A stretch of 6,760 bases of DNA from Rickettsiales bacterium (GCA_031288035.1 JAITSG010000055.1:1-6760), one strand, 5' to 3'. Counted from the first letter of the stretch, positions 1 through 6,427 are shown. Notes: generated by a model from the letters alone, not told the origin. Translations and numbers: made by a program.

Positions 1-13
1 GCTCTTCCGATCT
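1..13. other. Illumina adapter remnant at contig end
   Basis: The first 13 bases, GCTCTTCCGATCT, are identical to the 3' end of the standard Illumina adapter; the reverse complement AGATCGGAAGAGC is the usual trimming sequence. Genomic sequence therefore probably starts at base 14. The valS frame happens to stay open through these bases and would add artificial residues Arg-Ser-Glu-Glu, which should not be taken as protein sequence. Confidence 0.9.
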
Positions 14-2158
14 GCCGTCCAGCCCGGCCATCCACTCCATTGCCGCGGCCTCGTCCCTCACCTCCATCGGCATCGCGAACGGATGAGAGATAAGCTCCTC
101 GGCCGGGCCGAAGCCCAAACGCTCCCACACCTCGGCCGAGACGAACGGCACGACCGGCTGGAGCACCAACAATATGCTCTTAAGCGCAATCTTCGCGGCG
201 GCCGTCACGGAGGGCGAGGAATCCTTCTTCGCCATCTCTATAAACTTGTCGCAGAAGTCGTCCCACACGAAATGGTATATGCTTCCGGCGTATTCGTCGT
301 ACCGGTACCCGGCCATGGCCCTGTGCGCCGCGGCTATGGCCGCGTTCATGCGCGACAATATCCAATCCGCAAGCGGCGAGCCGGCGGCATATCCGTCCTT
401 CGCCTCCTTCACCCCCTTGGCCTCCCAGAATGCGACGGCGTTCAGGAGCTTCGTCAGGAAGCGGCGCGCATTCTCCACGTCGCTCCTCCCGAACGGCAGC
501 ACGCGGTTCTGGTTCGAGCAGAAGCATATGGCGAAGCGCACGGCGTCTATGCCGTATTCGCCCACAAGGACGAGCGGGTCTATCACGTTGCCCTTGGTCT
601 TGGACATCTTGACGCCGTTCTCGTCGGCGACGAGGCCGCGCATGACCACGTTTTCGAACGGCAGCCTGCCCGTGAAATGCTCGGCGAACATGACCATACG
701 CGCGACCCAGAAAAAGATTATGTCGAACCCGGTTATCAGCGCCGTTCCCGGGAAGAAACGCTTGAAATCCTCCGCCCCTTCGTTCGGCCAGCCGAGAGTA
801 GCCATGGGCCACAGGGCCGAGGAAAACCACGTGTCGAGAGTGTCCTCGTCCTGTTTCAATCCAGGCGGCGGATCAAAGCCGACGTAGGCGAGCCCGCCCT
901 TATCGCCGTAGTACGCCGGTATGCGGTGGCCCCACCAGAGCTGGCGGCTGACGCACCAGGGCTGGATGTTCTCGAGCCACGAATACCACGTGTTCCTCCA
1001 CACGTCGGGAAAGAACCTGAGCTCGCCCGATCTTGCGCGCTTGACCGCCCTGGCCGCGAGCTTCGAGACGTCGCAGTACCACTGCGCGGTCAGGCGGGGT
1101 TCCAATATCGCGTCGCCGCGCTCCGCATGAGGCACGGCATGCGTTATGGTTTCCGTCTTCGCCACGGCGTCGCCGAGGGCCTCCACAACCCTTTCGCGCG
1201 CGTCGAACCTGTCCAGCCCGACGAGCGAGTCCGTGAACGCATTCCCATCGCCGAGCTTGAGGATTCTCGCATCCTCGGAAAATATATTTATCATGGGCAG
1301 GCCGTGCCGCCTGCCGACATCGTAATCGTCGAAATCGTGCGCAGGCGTAATCTTGACCGCGCCCGTGCCCTTCGTCTTGTCCGCGTGCTCGTCCACTATA
1401 ATCGGAATCTCGCGCCCGACCAGCGGAATTACGGCGCTTTCCCCCACGAGGCGCGCGTACCTTTCGTCGTCGCCCGCAACCGCTATGGCCGCGTCGCCGA
1501 GCATGGTCTCCGGCCGCGTGGTCGCAATAGTTATATATTCGTCCGAATCCTTTATCCTATAGCGTATGTGCCAAAACGTACCCGGCTCTTCCCTGTTCAC
1601 GACCTCCAGGTCGGAGAGCACGGTCAGCATGACCGGATCCCAGTTGACGAGCCTCGCGTCGCGGTAGACAAGCCCGTCCTCGTACAGCCGCACGAACGCG
1701 GCAAGGACGGAATGCGAGTATTCCGGGCTCATCGTAAACCTCTCGCGCGACCAGTCGAGCGAAAAACCCAGCGCGCGGAGCTGTCCTACTATATTGTCGC
1801 GGTACTTGCCCACCCATTCCCACGCGCGCTTCAGGAATCCCTCGCGCCCCATGGCGCGTATGTCGCCGCCCTCGGCCTCTATCTGGCGCTTGACCAGCAT
1901 CTGGACCGCTATGCTCGCGTGGTCGGTGCCGGGGAGCCACAGCGCGGGCTCGCCCATCATGCGGTGGTACCGTATCTCAATGTCCTGCGCCGTGAAGGTG
2001 AACGCATGGCCTATGTGCAGGCTGCCAGTCACGTTCGGCAGCGGAAGCATCACGACGTACGGCTTCTTCCCGCCCGCCGCGCAGGGAGCGAACGCGCCAG
2101 CGGCCTCCTGCCTCGCATACAGGGCGCGCGCGTAATCGTTGTTGTTTTCGTACGGCAT
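14..2158 (-). CDS. valS: Valine--tRNA ligase (ValS), C-terminus missing at contig edge
   Basis: Class Ia aminoacyl-tRNA synthetase that charges tRNA-Val with valine in the cytoplasm and edits mischarged threonine. My reverse-strand translation is open for 715 codons with no frameshift. Visible motifs in order: PLPNVTGSLHIGH with the HIGH box at residues 48-51, GTDHAS near 80, the editing-domain motif ATTRPETMLGD at 212-222, GTGAVKITPAHD in the same CP1 domain, WWGHRIP at 408-414, DTWFSS at 442-447, and KMSKT at 517-521 in place of the commoner KMSKS. The rest of the fragment enters the anticodon-binding domain. Family members run about 880-950 residues, so the end of that domain and the C-terminal coiled coil lie beyond the edge. 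The ATG at 2158 is chosen because the HIGH box follows at the normal distance and a promoter ends 8 bases upstream. There is no Shine-Dalgarno site. The WWGHRIP-DTWFSS linker is roughly 10 residues shorter than in E. coli as I recall that sequence. Confidence 0.96.
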
Positions 2159-2166
2159 GATGGGAA

Positions 2167-2195
2167 AGCATAACACCGGGCGGCGCCTTTTTCAA
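2167..2195 (-). promoter_or_regulatory. Putative sigma70-type promoter of valS, leaderless
   Basis: On the minus strand TTGAAA (2195-2190) is followed after 17 bases by TATGCT (2172-2167). These match the -35 and -10 consensus at 5 of 6 and 4 of 6 positions with optimal spacing. Only 8 bases separate the -10 from the valS ATG, so transcription should start at or within about 3 bases of the start codon, and those bases contain no ribosome binding site. The promoter fills most of the 70-bp gap after the synthase-rhodanese gene. I see no terminator hairpin in that gap, so read-through from the operon is also possible. Confidence 0.6.
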
Positions 2196-2228
2196 CTGGT
2201 TTCGCAAGGCGGCGGCTGGCGGTAATTA

Positions 2229-3551
2229 TCATAAAGGCATGCAAGCAGTCCCGGAGCTTTCGGTCTTCCCGCCAAGCCCGATATATTCGGCAAAGCCTCC
2301 GTCAAGCGAATATGCGGTGAAACCCTTCTTGTAAAGCAGGGCCGAAAACATGCGCGATTTCTGTCCGACCGGGCACACCAGCAATACTTTCTGCCCGTTC
2401 GAGAACGGAGGCGAGTATTGGACGACCTCCTCGAACATGCTGTCGACTATGTTTATAGAATTCGGGATGTGCGAGGCCTTGAACGCCGTGTTGCCGCGCA
2501 GGTCTATTACCAGCGGGTTATTCTCGGCCATCCACTGCCGCGCTCCATCGGCCGGGACGGAGGAGACGTGCTCCATATCTTCCGCGACAAGACAGGAAAT
2601 CCCGAACTTCCTTTTCGCGTCGAACATCTCGGGAAGCTTTTTCTTCAGGAACGACATGTACCACTCTATCCTGTCGCACGCCACGAACACGGCTTTCACG
2701 GGCTTCTTCGGGGCTAGCTTCTTCAGGTACGCCGCCGCCGCGGCGAAAGCCCCGCCCGTGGTCGGCCCGCACAAAAGGCCGCAACGCCGGTTCAACCGCG
2801 ACATGGCGAGCACGGCCTCGTCCTCGAACACCTCGACTATATCGGCGTATATCTTCCGGTCGAAAAGGCCGACCTCGAACATCTCGTCTATGTTGCGCAC
2901 GCCGGGCAGGTAGTTGCCCTTGGCCGCGACTACGCCGATTGTCTTCATATCCTTCCCAACGCCGCAGAGGAATTCGGATATGCCCCGCGTCGAGCCGGTT
3001 GTGCCAAGCATCCCGAAGAAATAATCCGGCGCGCCGCCCAGGTCGGCCGCTATCTCGCGCCCCGTATCGCGATGGATTTCCGGGTTGTCCCGGCTGTAAT
3101 ACTGCGAGTTCTGCAGGTACTTCCCGGGATTCTGGGCTATGAGGTTTTCGATGAACGTTATCGGATCGTTCGGATCGGAAAGGTCCGGACATTCGGAAAG
3201 TCCGGGCAGCTCGTCTATCCGAGTGCCGAGCGCGAGGAGTATGTCGCGCACCTCCGGCGTCTTTATGCGGTTCGTTATCGTCTTGAACCCGACGCCGTGC
3301 ATGGAAAGGATTACCTGCATCGCCTTGGCGGTGTTCCCGCTGGAGCTTTCGAGGAAGGTCTTGCCGCTTGCCTTCAGCTCGCCTATATGATTCCGGACGA
3401 GGGCGAGCGCGGTCCTGTCCTTGACAGAGCCGAACGGGTTGAACAGCTCGCATTTGGCGTACAGCCCGGCGTTTTCGACGCCGTGCACCTCCTCCGGAAT
3501 CTTGAGGAGCGGCGTGTCGCCGATATAGTCAAGCACGCTCTCTAGTATCAT
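2229..3551 (-). CDS. SbnA/cysteine synthase-like PLP enzyme fused to a C-terminal rhodanese domain
   Basis: This 440-residue protein has two parts. Residues 1 to about 325 are a fold-type II PLP beta-synthase: NPFGSVKDR carries the PLP lysine K44, SSSGNTA (69-75) is the substrate/cofactor loop, GTTGSTRG (183-190) is the phosphate-binding loop, and GPTTGGAFA lies at about 262-270. Such enzymes replace the beta substituent of O-acetyl- or O-phosphoserine with a nucleophile; SbnA uses glutamate on the route to 2,3-diaminopropionate. The loops differ from classical CysK (TSGNTG, GTGGT), so I favour an SbnA/Y4xP-like role over cysteine synthesis. Residues about 335-425 form a rhodanese domain with LVIDLRG, a SHIPNSINI strand, and the loop VCPVGQKS with catalytic C393, implying persulfide transfer. 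A further Cys lies four residues from the C-terminus. The ATG at 3551 overlaps the upstream stop as ATGA, indicating translational coupling; the frame is open further upstream but that region is the decarboxylase gene. Substrate is unknown; the domain calls are firm. Confidence 0.88.
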   Translation of the reverse strand: MILESVLDYIGDTPLLKIPEEVHGVENAGLYAKCELFNPFGSVKDRTALALVRNHIGELKASGKTFLESSSGNTAKAMQVILSMHGVGFKTITNRIKTPEVRDILLALGTRIDELPGLSECPDLSDPNDPITFIENLIAQNPGKYLQNSQYYSRDNPEIHRDTGREIAADLGGAPDYFFGMLGTTGSTRGISEFLCGVGKDMKTIGVVAAKGNYLPGVRNIDEMFEVGLFDRKIYADIVEVFEDEAVLAMSRLNRRCGLLCGPTTGGAFAAAAAYLKKLAPKKPVKAVFVACDRIEWYMSFLKKKLPEMFDAKRKFGISCLVAEDMEHVSSVPADGARQWMAENNPLVIDLRGNTAFKASHIPNSINIVDSMFEEVVQYSPPFSNGQKVLLVCPVGQKSRMFSALLYKKGFTAYSLDGGFAEYIGLGGKTESSGTACMPL

Positions 3552-4969
3552 CCGTCCCCCCGCGGCAAATAGTTTCCGTCCGTCGCCCAGCGCCACTTCC
3601 CGCCGCTTTTGTACGCCGCGGTTTTCGGCGCCGGATATTTCATCGCCGCCGCAGTGGCGTAGAAGTCCATGAAATACCCCGCCGTGTTGACGAAGGCGAG
3701 GATATCGCCCTTGCGCGGGACGCGGCCGAGGAAGAAGCGGCGCCGGCTTATCATATCCGCCTCGGCGCAAAGGCTGCCCGCTATATAGCATCCCTCGTCG
3801 TCCACGGCCGCCCCTCCCCCGTCCCCGATTACTATAGGGTCGACGAAGCCGTCCTGCTCCACAAGGTCGCCGGACTTCGCGTCGAGGCCGACAAGGTGCC
3901 CGCCGGATTCCAGGCGCCGGACGAAATTCACGCGGGCGAGGCTTATGCCGGCCTGGTCCAGGAAAGCGCGGCCAGGCTCTATGTACAGCTCTATCATGTT
4001 GTCGCACAGGAAATCCGCAACCGTGCGGCCCTCGAATTCCTCCAATTCCGCGGAAAGTATCGCGTCGAGGTATTCGGCCCCGGCAAGGTCGTTGTAATAG
4101 CTGTAGACATTCGGCGAGCCTCTGATCGCGCCGTCCGCCGCGCTCATGCCGTACTTATATCCGTTCCATGTAAGCCGGCCGCCGGAGATTATGCTTTCCT
4201 TTATCCTGGACACGGCGTCCTGCCATTCAGATTTGCTCCGGGCGTAGCTTACCTTGAAACCGCCGCCTATGTCGAGCACGCGCGGCGCGAAGCCGGCGGC
4301 GCGCAAAGGCTCGAACAAACGCAAGGCGCCGGATATGGCCGCGACCTTCTCCCTCAATTCCACGGAATCAAGGTGGAACGACACGCCGATTATATCTATG
4401 TGCCCCGCCGCGCTTTTGGCCGCGCCGATTATCTCGCCGAACATGGAGAAGCTTGTCCCGAACCTGCTCTTCCTCGCTATGCCGGGGAAGTCCGAGGCAC
4501 GGAGCAACACGCGCGTTTCCGCCATGCCCACGCAGTGTTTCCTGCGAAGCGATATTATGTCGGAAAGCTCGCCCATGTTGTCCACGTTGAATATTATCCC
4601 GTGCTGTAGGCCCAGGAGTATGAAACCCTCGTTTTTCGGCCCGGTCGCCTCTATCCTTTCGCCCGGAAATCCCGCCGCAAGCGCGCTTTCCAGCTCGGCC
4701 CTAGACGCGACGTCCATGCACGCACCGCGCGCCGCCGCCTCCCTTGCCAGGGACGCCGAGCGGTTGACCTTGTGCGCGTAGAAGACTTTCCCGGATATGC
4801 CGCGTTTGGCGTAAATGCCGCGGAAAGCCGCCAGATTCCTGCCTGCCTGCGCCGGGAATACTATATTGAGCGGCGAGCCGAACCCGGATACGAGCCCGCC
4901 TACAAGCTCCGCGTCGCCAAGGAAATCCGCGGCGTATTCCCCTATGCGCGGCGCCAGCTTCAGCATCAT
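3548..4969 (-). CDS. PLP-dependent decarboxylase, fold type III, Y4yA/SbnH-like
   Basis: The 473-residue protein has the two-domain alanine racemase-like barrel plus beta-domain layout of diaminopimelate/ornithine-type decarboxylases. Motifs in order: FYAHKVNRS with PLP lysine K67, SRFG (168-171), GVSFHLDS (195-202) with H199 stacking on PLP, DIGGGF (233-238) binding the phosphate, EPGRAFLDQAG (331-341), GSLCAEAD with C401 expected to act from the partner subunit, and NTAGYFMDF (428-436) with Y432. The HKVN lysine motif, EPGRA-DQAG, and NTAGY-MDF are closer, from memory, to the Y4yA group found beside siderophore genes than to LysA, and the protein is longer than LysA (about 420). Expected reaction: alpha-decarboxylation of a D- or L-amino acid or amino acid conjugate in the cytosol; substrate unknown. 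Two tandem ATGs (4969 and 4966) overlap the Fur-gene stop by 4 or 1 bases, with AGGAAGAGGG upstream as Shine-Dalgarno; the downstream gene overlaps it by 4 bases. Ordinary LysA is the main alternative. Confidence 0.85.
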   Translation of the reverse strand: MMLKLAPRIGEYAADFLGDAELVGGLVSGFGSPLNIVFPAQAGRNLAAFRGIYAKRGISGKVFYAHKVNRSASLAREAAARGACMDVASRAELESALAAGFPGERIEATGPKNEGFILLGLQHGIIFNVDNMGELSDIISLRRKHCVGMAETRVLLRASDFPGIARKSRFGTSFSMFGEIIGAAKSAAGHIDIIGVSFHLDSVELREKVAAISGALRLFEPLRAAGFAPRVLDIGGGFKVSYARSKSEWQDAVSRIKESIISGGRLTWNGYKYGMSAADGAIRGSPNVYSYYNDLAGAEYLDAILSAELEEFEGRTVADFLCDNMIELYIEPGRAFLDQAGISLARVNFVRRLESGGHLVGLDAKSGDLVEQDGFVDPIVIGDGGGAAVDDEGCYIAGSLCAEADMISRRRFFLGRVPRKGDILAFVNTAGYFMDFYATAAAMKYPAPKTAAYKSGGKWRWATDGNYLPRGDG

Positions 4970-5349
4970 TCAACCCTCTTCCTGCACCTGCCGCATGTCC
5001 CGGACATCTGCATATAATGTCCGCTTATCACAAACCCCGTGGCAAGCTCGGTCTTGCGCTCGAAGGCGCGCAGGTTGCATCCCGGTATCGGAACCATCCT
5101 GCGGCACGAACCGCATACTACGAAGTGCGCGTGCCCGTGCGCCCGGATGCGGTAAAGCGATCCCTTGGCCTCAAGATAGTGGCGCTCCGCAACCCCCTTG
5201 CCGACCAGCGCCTCAAGGTTGCGGTATATTGTCGATTTCGCAAGCTCCCCCCTCGCCCTCCTATAGATACAATCCACGGAAACGGGCACCTTCGCGGCGG
5301 CGAGTATGGCGAGTATCCTCCTTTTCTGCTCAGTGTTCCGCGTCTGCAT
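4966..5349 (-). CDS. Fur-family metal-responsive transcriptional regulator
   Basis: The protein has 127 residues, slightly shorter than typical Fur (about 140-150). Residues 1-60 form a winged helix: TEQKRRILAIL, then the recognition-helix motif KSTIYRNLEALV (38-49), as in Fur/Zur/PerR. The dimerisation and metal half has HGHAHFVVCGSC with H71, H73, H75, C79 and C82, then H111 and C119-x2-C122. The two CxxC pairs form the structural zinc site of Fur, Zur and PerR, and the histidines fit the regulatory site. The sequence does not say whether it senses iron, zinc, nickel, manganese or peroxide. The ATG at 5349 is chosen for a GGAG 10 bases upstream and a promoter just before it; an upstream ATG at 5378 is in another frame. 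It is the first gene of the operon with the two PLP enzymes and is divergent from the NicO transporter, so both are likely targets, together with its own promoter. Confidence 0.9.
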   Translation of the reverse strand: MQTRNTEQKRRILAILAAAKVPVSVDCIYRRARGELAKSTIYRNLEALVGKGVAERHYLEAKGSLYRIRAHGHAHFVVCGSCRRMVPIPGCNLRAFERKTELATGFVISGHYMQMSGTCGRCRKRVE

Positions 5350-5376
5350 GTAGAAACCACTCCATCTTTTCGCTGC

Positions 5377-5404
5377 ATTATACTTTATCGCTAATCGTTT
5401 GCAA
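5377..5404 (-). promoter_or_regulatory. Putative promoter of the fur-decarboxylase-synthase operon
   Basis: On the minus strand TTGCAA (5404-5399) is followed after 16 bases by a perfect TATAAT (5382-5377). The transcript would start near 5370 and carry about 20 bases of leader including GGAG before the Fur-family ATG at 5349. No other promoter-like match stands out inside the operon, and the overlapping genes argue for one transcript. Confidence 0.65.
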
Positions 5405-5405
5405 T
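5387..5405. promoter_or_regulatory. Candidate Fur-type operator, 19-bp imperfect dyad
   Basis: The minus-strand sequence ATTGCAAACGATTAGCGAT is an imperfect inverted repeat: 6 of 9 arm positions pair around a single central base. It covers the -35 element and most of the spacer of the Fur-gene promoter, so a bound dimer would block RNA polymerase. Size and symmetry suit Fur-family operators, and the TGCAA half is reminiscent of alphaproteobacterial Fur/Mur boxes. Metal specificity cannot be read from it. It lies about 50 bases upstream of the transporter -10, so effects on that promoter are less certain. Confidence 0.4.
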
Positions 5406-5431
5406 AAGAAAATGCCCCCAGGTATTTTATC

Positions 5432-5461
5432 CTTCCATTTTTCCGCGTTCGCGCGTATAAT
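5432..5461 (+). promoter_or_regulatory. Putative promoter of the NicO-family transporter
   Basis: A perfect -10 TATAAT lies at 5456-5461, with only a poor -35 (CTTCCA at 5432-5437, 18-base spacing). Start of transcription near 5468 gives a leader of about 14 bases containing AAGGAG. The weak -35 suggests dependence on an activator or low basal activity. A short CGCG-TT-CGCG inverted repeat (5444-5453) lies in the spacer next to the -10 and could be an operator, but is too small to call by itself. Confidence 0.5.
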
Positions 5462-5481
5462 CCAACCACGAAGGAGACACA

Positions 5482-6294
5482 ATGAAAGCCGCTTTCATCC
5501 TGACGCTGTGCTGGCTGGCCCCGCGCGAGGCCCTGGCCCACGCAGGCCACGGCCCGTTGTTCGGCCTGCATATAGGCGACGCGCTGCATGACACCTTGAC
5601 GCAGATGCGGGCCGGAAACGGGGCAACATTCTGGACGGCGATGCTGTTCGCGTTCATATACGGGATCGCGCACGCGATAGGCCCCGGCCACGGCAAGCTG
5701 GTCGTGGCGTCGTATTTCGCCTCGAGGAAGGCGAAGTACGCGCGCGGCGCGATAATGGGGCTGCAGATAGCTTTCTTCCACGCCCTGTCGTCCATAGCCA
5801 TCGTGGTTTCGGTGCAGGAGCTTGCCAGATTCGCGTTCGGGATGGACGACGGACTGCGCTATATAAAAATAATAGGCCATGGCGCCGTGTCTTTCGCCGG
5901 CATCGCCATGCTTGCGAACGCAACGCACGGATGCGGGTGCGGATGCGGCGCGCACAGGCGGCCGGAGACAGAAGGCGGCGCGGCAGGATGGCTGCTCGCC
6001 CTTGGCATAGGCATGATCCCGTGCCCCGGAATACTGGCGATCCTATTCTACGCCATGTCGAACCAAATGCTTTGGGCCGGGATATGCGCGGTGCTGTGCG
6101 CGGCTTTCGGAATGGCCGCCGCCCTATGCGCCATAGGGAGCGCAAGCATTTTCGCAAACAGGAAGATTGGGCGGGAAGACCCGCAAAGCGCCGGGCCTTC
6201 AAAAGCCGCCACGATCATCCGGATCACAGCATCTCTGGCCATAATGCTTTTCGGCTTCGCATCGCTTCTCGACAGCATCCTGGAGGAGTTTTAA
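5482..6294 (+). CDS. NicO/RcnA-family nickel/cobalt transporter
   Basis: A 270-residue polytopic inner-membrane protein. The signature GIAHAIGPGHGK (61-72), with H64 and H70, is typical of the NicO family of Ni2+/Co2+ transporters (RcnA branch), as is GMIPCPG (177-183) in a later helix. The N-terminus (1-19) looks like a cleavable signal ending ALA, followed by a His-rich stretch with H20, H23, H30 and H36 probably facing the periplasm. About six hydrophobic segments follow: near 50-66, 91-111, 130-147, 168-192, 195-224 and 244-263. Where RcnA carries a long His-rich loop, this protein has a compact Cys/His loop HGCGCGCGAH (149-158). The ATG at 5482 follows AAGGAG by five bases. Efflux is the commoner role for RcnA-like members, but uptake cannot be excluded from sequence. 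It is divergent from the Fur-family gene, suggesting metal-dependent control. Confidence 0.88.
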   Translation: MKAAFILTLCWLAPREALAHAGHGPLFGLHIGDALHDTLTQMRAGNGATFWTAMLFAFIYGIAHAIGPGHGKLVVASYFASRKAKYARGAIMGLQIAFFHALSSIAIVVSVQELARFAFGMDDGLRYIKIIGHGAVSFAGIAMLANATHGCGCGCGAHRRPETEGGAAGWLLALGIGMIPCPGILAILFYAMSNQMLWAGICAVLCAAFGMAAALCAIGSASIFANRKIGREDPQSAGPSKAATIIRITASLAIMLFGFASLLDSILEEF

Positions 6295-6303
6295 ACGGCT
6301 CGC

Positions 6304-6326
6304 AAAAACAGCTTGTCTATAAACTG
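6304..6326 (-). terminator. Possible intrinsic terminator of tRNA-Thr
   Basis: On the minus strand CAGTTT (6326-6321), a six-base loop and AAGCTG (6314-6309) make a 6-bp stem with one G-T wobble, followed directly by five Ts (6308-6304). It begins 17 bases after the tRNA CCA end, a normal position. The stem is short and A/T-rich, so it would be weak. On the plus strand it lacks a T run and would not terminate the transporter transcript. Confidence 0.45.
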
Positions 6327-6343
6327 GGCAATCTTCCCCATAC

Positions 6344-6418
6344 TGGTGCCGCTGGCGTGAATCGGACACGCGACCTTCTCCTTACCAAGGAGACGCTCTG
6401 CCACTGAGCCACAGCGGC
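6344..6418 (-). tRNA. tRNA-Thr (anticodon GGU), CCA encoded
   Basis: The 75-base minus-strand sequence folds as a full cloverleaf: acceptor GCCGCTG/CAGCGGC with seven perfect pairs, D stem GCTC/GAGC with loop AGTGGCA, anticodon stem TCTCC/GGAGA with loop TTGGTAA (anticodon GGT in DNA), a five-base variable loop AGGTC, T stem GCGTG/CACGC, discriminator A and genomic CCA. It reads ACC and ACU threonine codons. The Levitt pair G15-C48 is kept. The T loop is TCCGATT rather than TTCRANY: the near-invariant T55 (pseudouridine 55) is C. All stems are intact, so it looks functional rather than a pseudogene. Confidence 0.95.
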
Positions 6419-6427
6419 GGCGGAGGC

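Noticed and set aside
83..2173. 696-codon open frame on the plus strand
   Set aside because: It is the antisense of valS, whose minus-strand frame carries all the expected synthetase motifs. The plus-strand translation is rich in Arg, His and Pro with no recognisable domain, as expected from a GC-rich shadow.
2159..2228. Terminator between the PLP operon and valS
   Set aside because: The gap is GC-rich near both ends, but I find no hairpin followed by a T run in the minus-strand direction.
3552..4007. Upstream extension of the synthase-rhodanese frame giving a 592-residue protein
   Set aside because: The added 152 residues are an out-of-frame reading of the decarboxylase gene and are Arg/Pro/Gly-rich. 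The ATG at 3551 gives a normal beta-synthase N-terminus (ESVLDYIGDTPLLKI) and a standard ATGA overlap.
3896..4609. 237-codon plus-strand open frame inside the decarboxylase gene
   Set aside because: Antisense shadow; it has no start signals or recognisable motifs, while the minus strand encodes a complete PLP decarboxylase motif set.
5350..5955. Upstream extension of the Fur-family frame to 329 residues
   Set aside because: The extension runs through the intergenic region and antisense to the transporter. The ATG at 5349 has a promoter and GGAG before it and gives a normal Fur N-terminus.
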